Origin: Anaerolineales bacterium UBA5195
GTDB taxonomy: Bacteria > Chloroflexota > Anaerolineae > Anaerolineales > Villigracilaceae
Assembly (NCBI GenBank): GCA_002412925.1
Contig: DHVZ01000056.1
Location: forward strand, 62,001-126,000
Direction of reading: 5' to 3'
Length of the DNA stretch: 64,000 nucleotides
Position numbers and translations under genes: made by a program. The notes under the pieces were generated by a model. That model made no database searches, had not been told where the DNA came from, and saw only the letters and a list, made by a program, of their open reading frames with translations. Below are positions 25,142 to 33,690 of this stretch, piece by piece. Within the stretch, counting starts at the first letter, position 1; each line of letters starts with the position of its first letter.

Positions 25142-26644
25142 ATGTTCAAAAAAGTATTGGTGGCCAATCGTGGTGAAATTGCCGTTCGCATCATCCGCGC
25201 CTGCCGGGAAATAGGCGTTGAATCAGTCGCAGTTTTCTCTGAAGCCGACCGGCAGGCCCTGCATGTCCGTTATGCCGATGAAGCCTATCTACTCGGCCCG
25301 GCGCCATCGCGCGATTCATACCTGCGTGGCGACAAGATCATCGATCTAGCCCACAACTCCGGAGCCGACGCCATCCACCCCGGTTATGGCTTCCTGGCTG
25401 AGCGTGGGGACTTTGCCCAAGCCTGCGCCGAAGCCGGACTGACGTTTATTGGGCCAAAACCATCCTCCATTGCGGCGATGGGCGATAAAATCACCGCCCG
25501 CGAAACCGTCCGCAAGGCGGGCGTGCCAATTGTGCCGGGGACGGAAGGCGCGGGAAACTTATCCGACGATGACCTGCTGGCCATTGCCCCTAAAATTGGT
25601 TTCCCGCTGCTGATCAAAGCCACAGCTGGAGGCGGCGGCAAAGGCATGCGCGAGGTTCGCAGCCTGGAAGAGATGCCAGAACTGCTGGTTTCAGCGAGGC
25701 GTGAGGCTGAATCATCCTTTGGCGATGGGAATGTTTACCTGGAAAAACTCGTCGAAGCAGCGCGGCATATCGAAATCCAAATCCTGGCCGATGGGCACGG
25801 GAGCGTGCTGCACCTGCACGAGCGCGAATGTTCCATTCAGCGCCGTCACCAAAAGCTGGTCGAGGAAGCCCCCTCCCCATTTTTGGATGATGAATTGCGA
25901 AAAAAAATTGGTTCTGTGGCGGTGAAAGCCGCTCAGGCCGTGGATTACGTCAACGCCGGGACAATTGAGTTCCTGGTCGATAAGGACAAGAATTTCTATT
26001 TCCTGGAAATGAACACCCGCTTGCAGGTGGAGCACCCGGTGACCGAGTTGGTGACCGGCGTGGATATTGTCAAGGAGCAAATCCGCATCGCGCGCGGGCG
26101 GCCCCTGCAATACAAACAGGAAGACATCCGGATTAACGGCGCAGCGATTGAGTGCCGTATCAATGCCGAAGACCCATTTAACGACTTTATGCCCTCAACG
26201 GGCAAAATCACCCACAGTTTGCTGCCCACCGGCCCCGGCGTGCGCGTGGATACGGGCGTTTACCCTGGCTTCGAAGTTTCATCCTACTACGATCCGTTGA
26301 TCTCGAAACTGCTCGTCTGGGGAGAAACGCGCGCCCAGGCAATTTTACGAATGCGCCGCGCGCTGGAAGAGTATCGCATTGTGGGTGTGCGCACCAATAT
26401 CCCCTTCCACCAGATGTTGATGGATAGTCATCGTTTCATGGGCGGGCAGTACGACACACGCTTTGTAGAAGAGCGTTTTGCCGTGCAAGATGAGCAGAAT
26501 GGCAGCGATGCTGAAATAGCGGCGGTGCTGGCTTCACTGGTAGCTCATGCGGAAACCCAGCACTCTGCCCAAATCGTCCAACGCAATGAGCGTGACACTT
26601 CAAATTGGAAATGGGTTGGACGCTGGGAACGGATGCATAGATAA
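25142..26644 (+). CDS. accC: Biotin carboxylase subunit of acyl-CoA carboxylase
   Basis: 500 residues from ATG 25142, preceded by GGAGGA; an in-frame ATG 33 bases upstream lies in the palindrome and is unlikely. It starts MFKKVLVANRGEIAVRIIRA. The ATP-grasp core has ATAGGGGKGMR, the biotin/bicarbonate site has ERECSIQRRHQKL, and EMNTRLQVEHPVTE is the metal/Arg catalytic segment. It uses ATP and bicarbonate to carboxylate biotin on the carrier encoded next. It ends after the standard C-terminal domain with no fused BCCP. Confidence 0.95.
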   Translation: MFKKVLVANRGEIAVRIIRACREIGVESVAVFSEADRQALHVRYADEAYLLGPAPSRDSYLRGDKIIDLAHNSGADAIHPGYGFLAERGDFAQACAEAGLTFIGPKPSSIAAMGDKITARETVRKAGVPIVPGTEGAGNLSDDDLLAIAPKIGFPLLIKATAGGGGKGMREVRSLEEMPELLVSARREAESSFGDGNVYLEKLVEAARHIEIQILADGHGSVLHLHERECSIQRRHQKLVEEAPSPFLDDELRKKIGSVAVKAAQAVDYVNAGTIEFLVDKDKNFYFLEMNTRLQVEHPVTELVTGVDIVKEQIRIARGRPLQYKQEDIRINGAAIECRINAEDPFNDFMPSTGKITHSLLPTGPGVRVDTGVYPGFEVSSYYDPLISKLLVWGETRAQAILRMRRALEEYRIVGVRTNIPFHQMLMDSHRFMGGQYDTRFVEERFAVQDEQNGSDAEIAAVLASLVAHAETQHSAQIVQRNERDTSNWKWVGRWERMHR

Positions 26645-26734
26645 TCTGATGGTCATCTAATCTGATAGTTGGCTAGTCGGAAACCCCGGCTGCAACCTGA
26701 AGACCCGATGACAATCTGACTAGAGGACTAATTC

Positions 26735-27232
26735 ATGAGATACATAACCATAATCGACGACAAAGAATTTATCATAGAAATCATCGACGCAAAACATGTC
26801 AACGTCAATGGCAAAGTCCTGGATGTGGATTTCGAGTCGATCAGCGGCCAGCCAGTTTATTCACTGCTGATCGATGGGAAATCCTACGAAGGATACGTTT
26901 ACCCAGACGAAAAAAACTGGCAGGTGCTGTTGCATGGACGGTTATATCAGGCCACGGTGGAAGATGAACGCGAAAAACGACTGGCCGCCGCGGCAAGCAA
27001 AGGGGTGGCAGACCGGGGTGAATTCCACTTGAAGGCGCCCATGCCGGGCATGGTGATTGCCGTACCCGTCACCGAGGGGCAGGCCGTCAAAAAAGGACAG
27101 GTTCTCCTGATCTTGGAATCAATGAAAATGCAGAACGAGTTGAAATCCCCAAAAGATGGAACTGTCAGCCGCATCCGCGTCAAGGCGGGCGAAACGGCTG
27201 AACAAAAACAGGCGTTATTGAGTGTGATCTAA
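26735..27232 (+). CDS. Biotin carboxyl carrier subunit
   Basis: 165 residues. The N-terminal 90 residues are beta-rich (FIIEIIDAKHVNVNG, LLIDGKSYEGYV) and probably dock to the carboxylase. Residues about 98-165 are the biotinyl domain with MPGMVIAVPV and ILESMKMQNEL, where Lys of MKM is biotinylated. The usual linker is short. Its stop overlaps the CYTH gene start (TAATG), so they are co-translated. Confidence 0.93.
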   Translation: MRYITIIDDKEFIIEIIDAKHVNVNGKVLDVDFESISGQPVYSLLIDGKSYEGYVYPDEKNWQVLLHGRLYQATVEDEREKRLAAAASKGVADRGEFHLKAPMPGMVIAVPVTEGQAVKKGQVLLILESMKMQNELKSPKDGTVSRIRVKAGETAEQKQALLSVI

Positions 27233-27843
27233 TGTCCACCAATCATCTGGAAATCGAATCCAAGTTTTACATCCGCAACCTGGAGGTGATCGAAGCGCGG
27301 CTCAAGGCGCTTGGCGCGATCTGCATTGTCCCGCGCGGATTTGAGTACAACCTGCGCTTCGACAATTCCCGCGATAACCTCAGGCGCCAGGGAAAAGTCT
27401 TGCGCCTGCGTAAATCTGACGATATTCGCATGACCTTCAAAGGCCCGGGCGAACGGGTCGGCGGGGCGCTCTCGCGCACAGAGATCGAGCTGGTCGTCAA
27501 CGATTTCGACACAGCGCAGAAATTATTGGAGGGTCTGGGTTATCGTGTTTCAGCCGTCTACGAAAAATACCGTGCCATGTATGAGCTTGGGACAGCCCTG
27601 GTCACCCTCGATGAACTTCCCTATGGAAAATTTGTCGAAATCGAGGGTGAAAATCCGGAACAGATCAGCGAACTTGCCCGAAAACTGGGACTTAATCCCG
27701 AAACCGCCATCCCGGCCAGTTACCAGGGGCTTTTTGAACAGCTCAAAGCCTCCAAAAACCTGCCCGCCAAGAACCTGACCTTTTGGGAATTCGAAAACAT
27801 CTATTTGACTGCCACTGATCTGGGAGTTGAACCTGCTGATTAG
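27232..27843 (+). CDS. CYTH-domain protein (class IV adenylate cyclase / triphosphatase fold)
   Basis: 203 residues. EIESKFY near the N-terminus is the diagnostic ExExK motif of the triphosphate tunnel enzymes. RLRK, MTFKGPG, RTEIE and LDELPYGKFVEIEG supply the other tunnel acidic and basic residues. Members are adenylate cyclases, thiamine triphosphatases or polyphosphatases; the activity cannot be assigned here. It is translationally coupled to the biotin carrier gene and convergent with murI. Confidence 0.9.
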   Translation: MSTNHLEIESKFYIRNLEVIEARLKALGAICIVPRGFEYNLRFDNSRDNLRRQGKVLRLRKSDDIRMTFKGPGERVGGALSRTEIELVVNDFDTAQKLLEGLGYRVSAVYEKYRAMYELGTALVTLDELPYGKFVEIEGENPEQISELARKLGLNPETAIPASYQGLFEQLKASKNLPAKNLTFWEFENIYLTATDLGVEPAD

Positions 27844-27846
27844 GGT

Positions 27847-28671
27847 TTATTCGCCCAGTTTTCCATCCACCCAACGCAGTTTTTTGACGACACCGCCCTC
27901 CCCCAACAATCCAGGTAAAAGCTTTTGCAGGGACTCTGCCGCCGCAGTGGTGTAATACGCCACTGCGGCTTTTGTCGCCGCCGGTTGGCGCATCCCGGCT
28001 GCTTCGAGCAGGCGGCCCGCCTGCCGCGCCACCGCCGGAGCGGGGTCGATCACCCGCACATTTTTCCCGGCGATCCGCTCGATGAGGGGAATCACAAATG
28101 GATAGTGGGTGCAGCCCAAGACCACCGTATCGATCCCCTGCGCCAGCATCGGCTGGAGCGCCGCCCTGAGAATGGATTCCGTTTCCGGCGCATCCAGTTC
28201 CCCCTTTTCGATCTGGCCGACCAGCCCCGGACAGGTATCCTGCAAAACAGTCACACCCTGCGCGAAACGTTCGACCACCGAGGCGTACAAGGCCCCCTGG
28301 AACGTCGCCGGGGTCGCCAACACGCCAACCACGCCGCTCCGGGTCTGTTCCGCCGCCGGTTTGACCGCCGGTTCCATTCCTACAAAAGAAATCGCCGGAA
28401 AGCTTTGCCGTAAGGACTGGAGTGCCGCCGCGGAGGCCGTGTTGCACGCCACCACAATCAGTTTTGCGCCCTTTCGCAGCAAAAAGCGGGTAATCTGCCC
28501 GGAAAAAGCCTGAACCTCCTCCAGCGGGCGCGGCCCATAAGGTACATGCCCCTGGTCGCCAAGATAAATGATCGACTCCTCGGGCATCTGTGCACGGATG
28601 GCTCTCAACACCGACAAGCCGCCAACGCCAGAGTCAAAGATACCGATGGGAGAATTGGGAATGGATTGCAT
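27847..28671 (-). CDS. murI: Glutamate racemase
   Basis: 274 residues. IGIFDSGVGGLSVLRAI at the N-terminus, first catalytic Cys in VACNTASA, and second in LGCTHYPF. It makes D-glutamate for peptidoglycan. Full length. It lies downstream of the amidotransferase gene on the minus strand, with a terminator between them, so it probably has its own promoter near the hairpin or relies on read-through. Confidence 0.95.
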   Translation of the reverse strand: MQSIPNSPIGIFDSGVGGLSVLRAIRAQMPEESIIYLGDQGHVPYGPRPLEEVQAFSGQITRFLLRKGAKLIVVACNTASAAALQSLRQSFPAISFVGMEPAVKPAAEQTRSGVVGVLATPATFQGALYASVVERFAQGVTVLQDTCPGLVGQIEKGELDAPETESILRAALQPMLAQGIDTVVLGCTHYPFVIPLIERIAGKNVRVIDPAPAVARQAGRLLEAAGMRQPAATKAAVAYYTTAAAESLQKLLPGLLGEGGVVKKLRWVDGKLGE

Positions 28672-28682
28672 CTGCTTAATTC

Positions 28683-28730
28683 AAAAATAGGTAACGAGCA
28701 ATCAGGTTGCCCTGATTGCTCGTTACCTAT
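28683..28730 (-). terminator. Strong terminator after the amidotransferase gene
   Basis: Perfect 20-bp stem (28687-28706 and 28711-28730) with a 4-base loop, followed on the minus strand by TTTTTG. The stem starts at the stop codon of the amidotransferase gene. Confidence 0.85.
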
Positions 28731-29467
28731 CACTTTCTTTTTGCCGCCGCATCTACAAAGGCCTTGAACAAGCGCCGGATCGGTTCCTGGTCGGTTAACC
28801 ATTCGGGATGCCACTGGACAGCGATGGCAAAGGGATGCTCGGGGATTTCCACTGCTTCAATCATTCCATCCGGCGCAAAAGCCACGGCTTTCAGCGCCGG
28901 GGCGACATCTTTAATCCCTTGATGGTGCAGACTGTTGACTTTTAAACCTGTCTCGCCCAGGACTTTGCCGATCCGGCTGCCCCCCTCGATGCGGACGGGA
29001 TGCGCCAACGCCGTGCGCGCCGGGATGCCATCTTCGCCAGGGTAATCGTGCTGTAGCGCATTGGGATATTGGTCAGGGATATGGGTATAGAGCGTCCCGC
29101 CCAGGGCTACGTTGGTAACCTGCGCGCCCCGGCAAATGCCCAGGAACGGCTTGCCTTCATCGGCAGCGAGCTTTGCCAGGCCCAGTTCGAGCGCGTCGCG
29201 CGCCTCGTCAACACCGTATACTGCCGGATGCGGAACACCGCCGAAGCGCTCAGTGGCAATATCTGGGCCGCCAGGAAATAAGATTCCGTCCAGGTGTCGG
29301 AAAAGTTCGTTCCACCCCCTTTCCGACACTTCGGAGGGAATCAAGACCGGCACACCGCCGGCTTCGAGAATGGCATTGGGATAAGCCTGCTGAATCATAA
29401 CGGATTTCAGTTCAGATGGAGGGATAGGAGCCGTGCGGGTCGTGATTCCAATCATGGGAGTGGGCAT
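28730..29467 (-). CDS. Class I glutamine amidotransferase (gamma-glutamyl-GABA hydrolase / PuuD-like)
   Basis: 245 residues from ATG 29467 (MPTPMIGI) with GAGGAA upstream. GICRGAQVTNVALGG holds the nucleophile Cys, and VQWHPEW near the end holds His and Glu of the triad. LFPGGPDI is the usual flanking loop. Family members (Peptidase_C26) hydrolyse gamma-glutamyl amides such as gamma-glutamyl-GABA in polyamine breakdown. The true substrate is unknown. Confidence 0.88.
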   Translation of the reverse strand: MPTPMIGITTRTAPIPPSELKSVMIQQAYPNAILEAGGVPVLIPSEVSERGWNELFRHLDGILFPGGPDIATERFGGVPHPAVYGVDEARDALELGLAKLAADEGKPFLGICRGAQVTNVALGGTLYTHIPDQYPNALQHDYPGEDGIPARTALAHPVRIEGGSRIGKVLGETGLKVNSLHHQGIKDVAPALKAVAFAPDGMIEAVEIPEHPFAIAVQWHPEWLTDQEPIRRLFKAFVDAAAKRK

Positions 29468-29515
29468 CTTGTTTCCTCGATGAGAGATTTGAACCGATTC
29501 TATCACGCCAGATTA

Positions 29516-29544
29516 AATCAAAAGAGCGCATTTTCTGCGCTCTT
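29516..29544 (-). terminator. Terminator after rplS
   Basis: 9-bp stem AAGAGCGCA / TGCGCTCTT with a TTTTC loop, followed on the minus strand by TTTTGATTT. Confidence 0.75.
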
Positions 29545-29561
29545 GTTCGTTCAAGATGGAA

Positions 29562-29909
29562 TTAGTTGAATTTTTGCTTAAGGCGGGTGGCCTTGCCGGT
29601 GCGGCCGCGCAGGTAATAAAGCTGCGCTCGGCGAACCTGGGAGTGGCGTTCCACCACAACTTTGTCCACACGCGGGGAGCGCAGCAGGAAGGTGCGCTCA
29701 ACGCCGATACCATTGCTGGCAATCCGGCGCACGGTGAAGGTCTCAGCAACGCCGCCATGGCGCAGGCGGATGATTGTGCCTTTAAACTCCTGGATACGCT
29801 CACGTTCACCTTCCTTGATGCGGACATGAACAGAAACAGCGTCGCCGGGGCGCAATTCGGGGATATTGGGGTTGGAGGGAGCTTCAACGGACTTCAACAG
29901 GTCGGTCAT
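29562..29909 (-). CDS. rplS: 50S ribosomal protein L19
   Basis: 115 residues. It has the core pattern PGDAVSVHVRIKEGERERIQ, FKGTIIRLRHGG, TFTVRRIASNGIGVERTF and the C-terminal VRRAQLYYLRGRTGKATRLK. L19 sits at the 30S-50S interface. It is flanked by its own terminator and a TGATATAAT promoter, so it is probably a single-gene transcript; the usual trmD/rimM neighbours are absent. Confidence 0.97.
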   Translation of the reverse strand: MTDLLKSVEAPSNPNIPELRPGDAVSVHVRIKEGERERIQEFKGTIIRLRHGGVAETFTVRRIASNGIGVERTFLLRSPRVDKVVVERHSQVRRAQLYYLRGRTGKATRLKQKFN

Positions 29910-29972
29910 TTCTTATATTTCCTTACCAGAATGAAATACTGCTTCACAGCAGTCGGATAGACGCGAAGCGGG

Positions 29973-29981
29973 ATTATATCA
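29973..29981 (-). promoter_or_regulatory. Extended -10 promoter of rplS
   Basis: TGATATAAT on the minus strand is an extended -10 element about 65 bases before the rplS start. No good -35 is visible, as is usual for extended -10 promoters. Confidence 0.5.
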
Positions 29982-30013
29982 TAATTTCTGGAGTTTTATT
30001 GATAATTTTCAGG

Positions 30014-30040
30014 GGCTCTTTGGGAAAATCCCAGAGTTCC
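30014..30040 (+). repeat. Dispersed repeat family, short copy
   Basis: Starts with the family end GGCTCTTTGGGAA and then diverges into ATCCCAGAGTTCC. Probably a truncated copy. Confidence 0.4.
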
Positions 30041-30055
30041 TTATCCGCAGGGCGG

Positions 30056-30532
30056 TCATCTCTCTTGCAAGGCCTTGCGCAAATCGGGCATATGCTCCTC
30101 GTAATGCGCAAATGTATTCCATTCCACCACCACGCTTAAGGGTTTGCCTCGTGTCCAGGTAAATTTGGCCGGATCACTCAAATCCTGATCCGGGAGCTTC
30201 TCGATCAACGCGAGCAGGGCGTGATATGACTCAGCTTCCTCTGAACGCACCTCGGCCAGAGGGCGCAAGCGGTTTGCTTCGTAAGTGTTGCGGTTGACAT
30301 TATCAACATCGCTTTCGTCCAGGGAATATTCCGGTTCCAGACCATCGATGACTGCGCTGATCACGATGAAACCACGCCGCGCCCACCAGGCAATATGAGC
30401 GAGGGCGTCTTTGGCTGTCCAACCGCCGGGCAGCACAGGCTGGAGCATTTGCTCATCACTGAACTGCGCCATCAGCGCCTCAAACTCGGCGCGTGAATAG
30501 GATAATTTCGTAAGGAGCTCAGTTTTGCTCAT
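30056..30532 (-). CDS. ClbS/DfsB (DinB-like) family four-helix protein
   Basis: 158 residues from ATG 30532 (MSKTELLTKL), with AAGGAG-like bases absent but the family N-terminus clear. PGGWTAKDALAHIAWW is the hallmark helix of DfsB/ClbS and DinB-like proteins, and the late HYEEHMPDL supplies further His/Glu. Related ClbS hydrolyses a genotoxin, but most members have no known role. The start lies 7 bases downstream of the mutY stop. Confidence 0.75.
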   Translation of the reverse strand: MSKTELLTKLSYSRAEFEALMAQFSDEQMLQPVLPGGWTAKDALAHIAWWARRGFIVISAVIDGLEPEYSLDESDVDNVNRNTYEANRLRPLAEVRSEEAESYHALLALIEKLPDQDLSDPAKFTWTRGKPLSVVVEWNTFAHYEEHMPDLRKALQER

Positions 30533-30539
30533 GGCCCCA

Positions 30540-31604
30540 TTATAAATTAAGTTGTCGCGTAAAAACGGCAATCATCCGGTCCACTTTGCCCATCGGATAG
30601 TTCGCCAACTGGTCCATTTCAACCCATCGGCAAGACTCTTTTCCAGCTTCTTCGAGAAGCTCACAGCGCCAGGCAGACTCCGTCAAGGTGAAGTGGGTGT
30701 AGGCGTGACGGACTTCCGTCAAATGGGCAACAGGACTCACTTTCAGCCTGTATTCCGCTTCAATGGCGGCGGCCAGGGCCGCGGGTGAGTCTGTATCCAC
30801 TTCGGCGGACGGGAATTCCCATAAGCCGCCGAGCAGCCCTTTGGCGGGGCGCAAAGCCAACAGAACGATTTTTTCCTGAAGGATGACTGCCGCCAGCTTG
30901 AACCTGTGCGGTACCTTCGCCTTTGGTTTTAGGACCGGCCGGTTTTCGGGCGCAGGGCGCGATTTGCACAAATCAACTAATGGGCAAAGCAGGCACAACG
31001 GTTTCCTTGGCAGGCAAATCGCAGCACCCAGATCCATCAGGGCCTGGTTGTAATCCCCGGCGCGGCCCGCTGGCAGGTGTTTTTGAGCCAAGGCCCACAG
31101 GATTTCCTCGCCAGCCGGGGTATCTGCGGGTGTAGCAACATCAAAGACGCGCGAAAAAACACGCCGCAGGTTGCCATCCAGGGTGGCGACATCCTGTCCA
31201 AAAGCAATCGAGGCGATGGCGGCGGCGGTATAACGCCCAATGCCAGGCAATTTTCGAAGTTGGGGGATTTCCTGTGGCAGCCGACCGTCAAATTCGGCGG
31301 CCACCCTTTGGGCGGCCCGATGCAAATTCCGGGCGCGGCTGTAGTAACCCAGCCCCTCCCAGACCGAAAGGACACTTTGCTCCGAAGCTCCTGCCAGGGT
31401 TCCAACGTCTGGGAACTGATGCATCCAGCGCTCAAAATAAGGAATGACGGTTTCAACCCGCGTCTGCTGGAGCATAATTTCAGAGACCCAAACCGCATAC
31501 GAATCGGGCTGCCCGCGTGTCTCCCTCCCCACGGAGAGGCGCCAGGGCAAGACGCGGGCATTTTTTTCATACCAATCCAGGATGCGAGTGGAGAATTCGG
31601 ACAT
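30540..31604 (-). CDS. mutY: A/G-specific adenine glycosylase
   Basis: 354 residues. Removes adenine opposite 8-oxoguanine. VSEIMLQQTRV holds the catalytic Glu, the helix-hairpin-helix LPGIGRYTAAAI leads to the catalytic Asp of TLDGNLRRV, and the iron-sulfur ligands follow as Cys-x6-Cys-x2-Cys-x5-Cys (CLPRKPLCLLCPLVDLC). The C-terminal 120 residues form the NUDIX-like lesion-recognition domain. All expected parts are present. Confidence 0.95.
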   Translation of the reverse strand: MSEFSTRILDWYEKNARVLPWRLSVGRETRGQPDSYAVWVSEIMLQQTRVETVIPYFERWMHQFPDVGTLAGASEQSVLSVWEGLGYYSRARNLHRAAQRVAAEFDGRLPQEIPQLRKLPGIGRYTAAAIASIAFGQDVATLDGNLRRVFSRVFDVATPADTPAGEEILWALAQKHLPAGRAGDYNQALMDLGAAICLPRKPLCLLCPLVDLCKSRPAPENRPVLKPKAKVPHRFKLAAVILQEKIVLLALRPAKGLLGGLWEFPSAEVDTDSPAALAAAIEAEYRLKVSPVAHLTEVRHAYTHFTLTESAWRCELLEEAGKESCRWVEMDQLANYPMGKVDRMIAVFTRQLNL

Positions 31605-31611
31605 AGTCGAT

Positions 31612-31641
31612 CGCAGGGGCGACCGGTTGGTCGCCCCTGCG
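31612..31641. repeat. REP-type palindrome
   Basis: Perfect 13-bp arms CGCAGGGGCGACC and its complement around a 4-base loop, just upstream of mutY. Same AGGGGCG/CGCCCCT core as 25095-25123. Confidence 0.7.
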
Positions 31642-31646
31642 TGAGT

Positions 31647-31949
31647 TTAGAATTGAAAGCCGCCCTTGGCCGGGACAACTTTGGTGGTGTAATTCTTGAC
31701 GAAAGTAAACAACTGCTCTCGCAGGCGGCTCCATTCGACCGAGTTTAGCACGCGCTGGGCATCGGGCAGGTCGGGGGCCAGCATGGCAACCATGATCTGC
31801 GGATATTCGCCATAAATCGTGGCCCAGGCTTCGGTCGGCTCCAGACCAAGGCGCTGGACACCGGGGATGAATTCACCGATCACAAACTCGAAATATTCCT
31901 GTTCGCGTTCAGGCGAAATATCCCAGGTCATGAGCAATTTGACAGGCAT
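31647..31949 (-). CDS. Small uncharacterised protein, probably a ferredoxin-like alpha/beta domain
   Basis: 100 residues. It starts MPVKLLMTWDISPEREQEYF and is predicted as beta-alpha-beta-beta-alpha-beta, like dimeric alpha/beta-barrel (NIPSNAP-like) proteins. There are no Cys or obvious catalytic motifs. It lies 8 bases downstream of the MBL-fold gene, so the two are probably one transcript. Confidence 0.65.
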   Translation of the reverse strand: MPVKLLMTWDISPEREQEYFEFVIGEFIPGVQRLGLEPTEAWATIYGEYPQIMVAMLAPDLPDAQRVLNSVEWSRLREQLFTFVKNYTTKVVPAKGGFQF

Positions 31950-31957
31950 GCCGCCTC

Positions 31958-32605
31958 CTAGCTGCTGGCAATATCCAGCACGACAACTTTGGTTTCATCG
32001 GGCAAGCCAGAATGAGTGACCTTTAGCATCGGAACGGTTTCGTGGGTTGTCAGGCCCATTTCTTTCAAGAATTTTTCAAGTGGGTCAAGAGACAGTTTGC
32101 TGGCAGGATGCTCATAGTGCATGGGGATGACAATATTGGGTTCGAGCAGCGAGATCACCTCGGCGGCTTTGGCCGCATTCAGTCCGTTGCCGCCGCCAAC
32201 GGGCACCAGCGCCACATTGACAGTTCCAAGCGCTTCCACTTCAGATTGCGAAGGAACCTGGGCTAAATCACCAAGGTGAACAACCGTCAGACCATCGAAA
32301 TCAAACAGGAAGAGGGTATTGCGTGGTTTATCGGCATTTTTCTTGCCATTGTAATCGGTCTGGACGCCGGTGATAAAAACGCCGCCAATCTCGAACTCGC
32401 CGGGGCCGGTTAGCTTATGCGTGGTGCCCTTGACCGCGCTGATGAAATTGTGCCCAGGGGTATCATGGCTGACCGTGACAATATCCGCGCGCAGCCTCAG
32501 CGGTTCATAGCCAATCACATCGCTATCATAAGGATCCGTCACCACGGCAGCCATGCCACGCTCGATGAACCGGAAACAAGAATGACCATACCAGACAATT
32601 TCCAT
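31958..32605 (-). CDS. MBL-fold metal-dependent hydrolase (UPF0173/UlaG-like)
   Basis: 215 residues. MEIVWYGHSCFRF is the typical start. VTVSHDTPGHN is a modified HxHxDH metal motif, VVHLGDLAQ supplies the later Asp, and IPMHYEHP the final His. The protein belongs to the UlaG/UPF0173 side of the metallo-beta-lactamase superfamily, often of unknown substrate. The changed first metal motif (His-Asp-Thr) may alter metal binding. GGAG and a TATAAT box (32626-32631, minus) lie upstream. Confidence 0.85.
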   Translation of the reverse strand: MEIVWYGHSCFRFIERGMAAVVTDPYDSDVIGYEPLRLRADIVTVSHDTPGHNFISAVKGTTHKLTGPGEFEIGGVFITGVQTDYNGKKNADKPRNTLFLFDFDGLTVVHLGDLAQVPSQSEVEALGTVNVALVPVGGGNGLNAAKAAEVISLLEPNIVIPMHYEHPASKLSLDPLEKFLKEMGLTTHETVPMLKVTHSGLPDETKVVVLDIASS

Positions 32606-32796
32606 TTGTGGAGCCTCCGCTCGAGATTATACCCGCCAAGGGGCGCTGTAACCCTTCCCAGGGTACTTTACCGCTTGGGGATAAAAGGGATTATACCCGT
32701 TAGAAGCAGATGGGGAGATATAATTCTCCATCTCATATAATTCTATTATGTTCCCTCCAGCCTATTCCAGAACAAGCTTCCGGAATCCAAAAATAC

Positions 32797-33690
32797 ATGA
32801 AAACCCCAACCAAAATCGTGATCTACCTTGAAGCCTTGTTTTCCGTCGTCATCTGGGGCGGGACGTTCATCGCCACCAAGTTCGCCTTGCGCGAGGCATC
32901 TCCAGCCACAATTGTCTGGCTTCGCTTCGGGATGGGTGTGCTAATCCTGGGCGCGGCTGTGGCCCTGCGCAAACAATTTGCCCTGCCCAAACGCGAAGAG
33001 TGGGGTTATTTCGCCCTGATCGGCTTCCTGGGAGTCACCTTCCACCAATGGTTGCAAGCCACGGGCCTGATCACCGCCCAGGCCACCACAACCGCCTGGA
33101 TCGTGGCCACCATCCCCATTTTTACCGCGCTGCTGGGATGGTTCTTTCTCAAGGAAAAGCTCGGCCGGCTGCGAATTGCAGGGATTGCGCTGGCAACAGC
33201 GGGCGTCTTGCTGATTGTCAGCAAGGGCAACCTGACGTTACTTGCTGCCGGGAAATTCGGCACGCCAGGCGATTTCCTGATTCTGGTCAGCGCCCTCAAC
33301 TGGGCGGTTTTCTCTGTCCTCTCGCGACGCGGACTGGCCTCGCACCCTGCCGCCCGGATGATGTTCTACGTGATGCTGCTCGGCTGGCTGTTCGCCTGTA
33401 TCTGGTTATTTGGTTTTGGCCCCGGCTGGAGCGAAATCCCGCAAATCAGCGCCACAGGCTGGAGCAGTATCCTGATCCTGGGAATTTTCGGTTCGGGGCT
33501 GGCCTATATTGCCTGGTACGACGCCCTGCAAGTCCTGCCCGCCACGCAATTAGGCGTCTTCATCTACATCGAGCCATTGGTCACGATGGTGATTGCGGCC
33601 AGCCTGCTGGCCGAAGCGGTGACCGTTGCCTCCCTCATCGGCGGGGCGGTGACGATCCTGGGTGTCTATCTGGTTAACCGGCAGGGATGA
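32797..33690 (+). CDS. EamA/DMT-family transporter
   Basis: 297 residues from ATG 32797 (MKTPTKIVIYLEALFSVVIWGG); an earlier in-frame start adds an unlikely tail. Ten membrane helices arise from two EamA repeats; WGGTFIATKFALR, ATTTAWIVATIPIFTALLGW, and the second-half GSGLAYIAWYDALQ and IEPLVTMVIAASLLAE are characteristic. Predicted exporter of small metabolites; substrate unknown. Its stop overlaps the following gene (ATGA). Confidence 0.9.
   Translation: MKTPTKIVIYLEALFSVVIWGGTFIATKFALREASPATIVWLRFGMGVLILGAAVALRKQFALPKREEWGYFALIGFLGVTFHQWLQATGLITAQATTTAWIVATIPIFTALLGWFFLKEKLGRLRIAGIALATAGVLLIVSKGNLTLLAAGKFGTPGDFLILVSALNWAVFSVLSRRGLASHPAARMMFYVMLLGWLFACIWLFGFGPGWSEIPQISATGWSSILILGIFGSGLAYIAWYDALQVLPATQLGVFIYIEPLVTMVIAASLLAEAVTVASLIGGAVTILGVYLVNRQG

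Noticed and set aside
26645..26734. Possible small RNA or tRNA-like sequence between the carboxylase and biotin carrier genes
   Set aside because: It repeats short TCTGAT/CTAG pieces but shows no cloverleaf, terminator or promoter.
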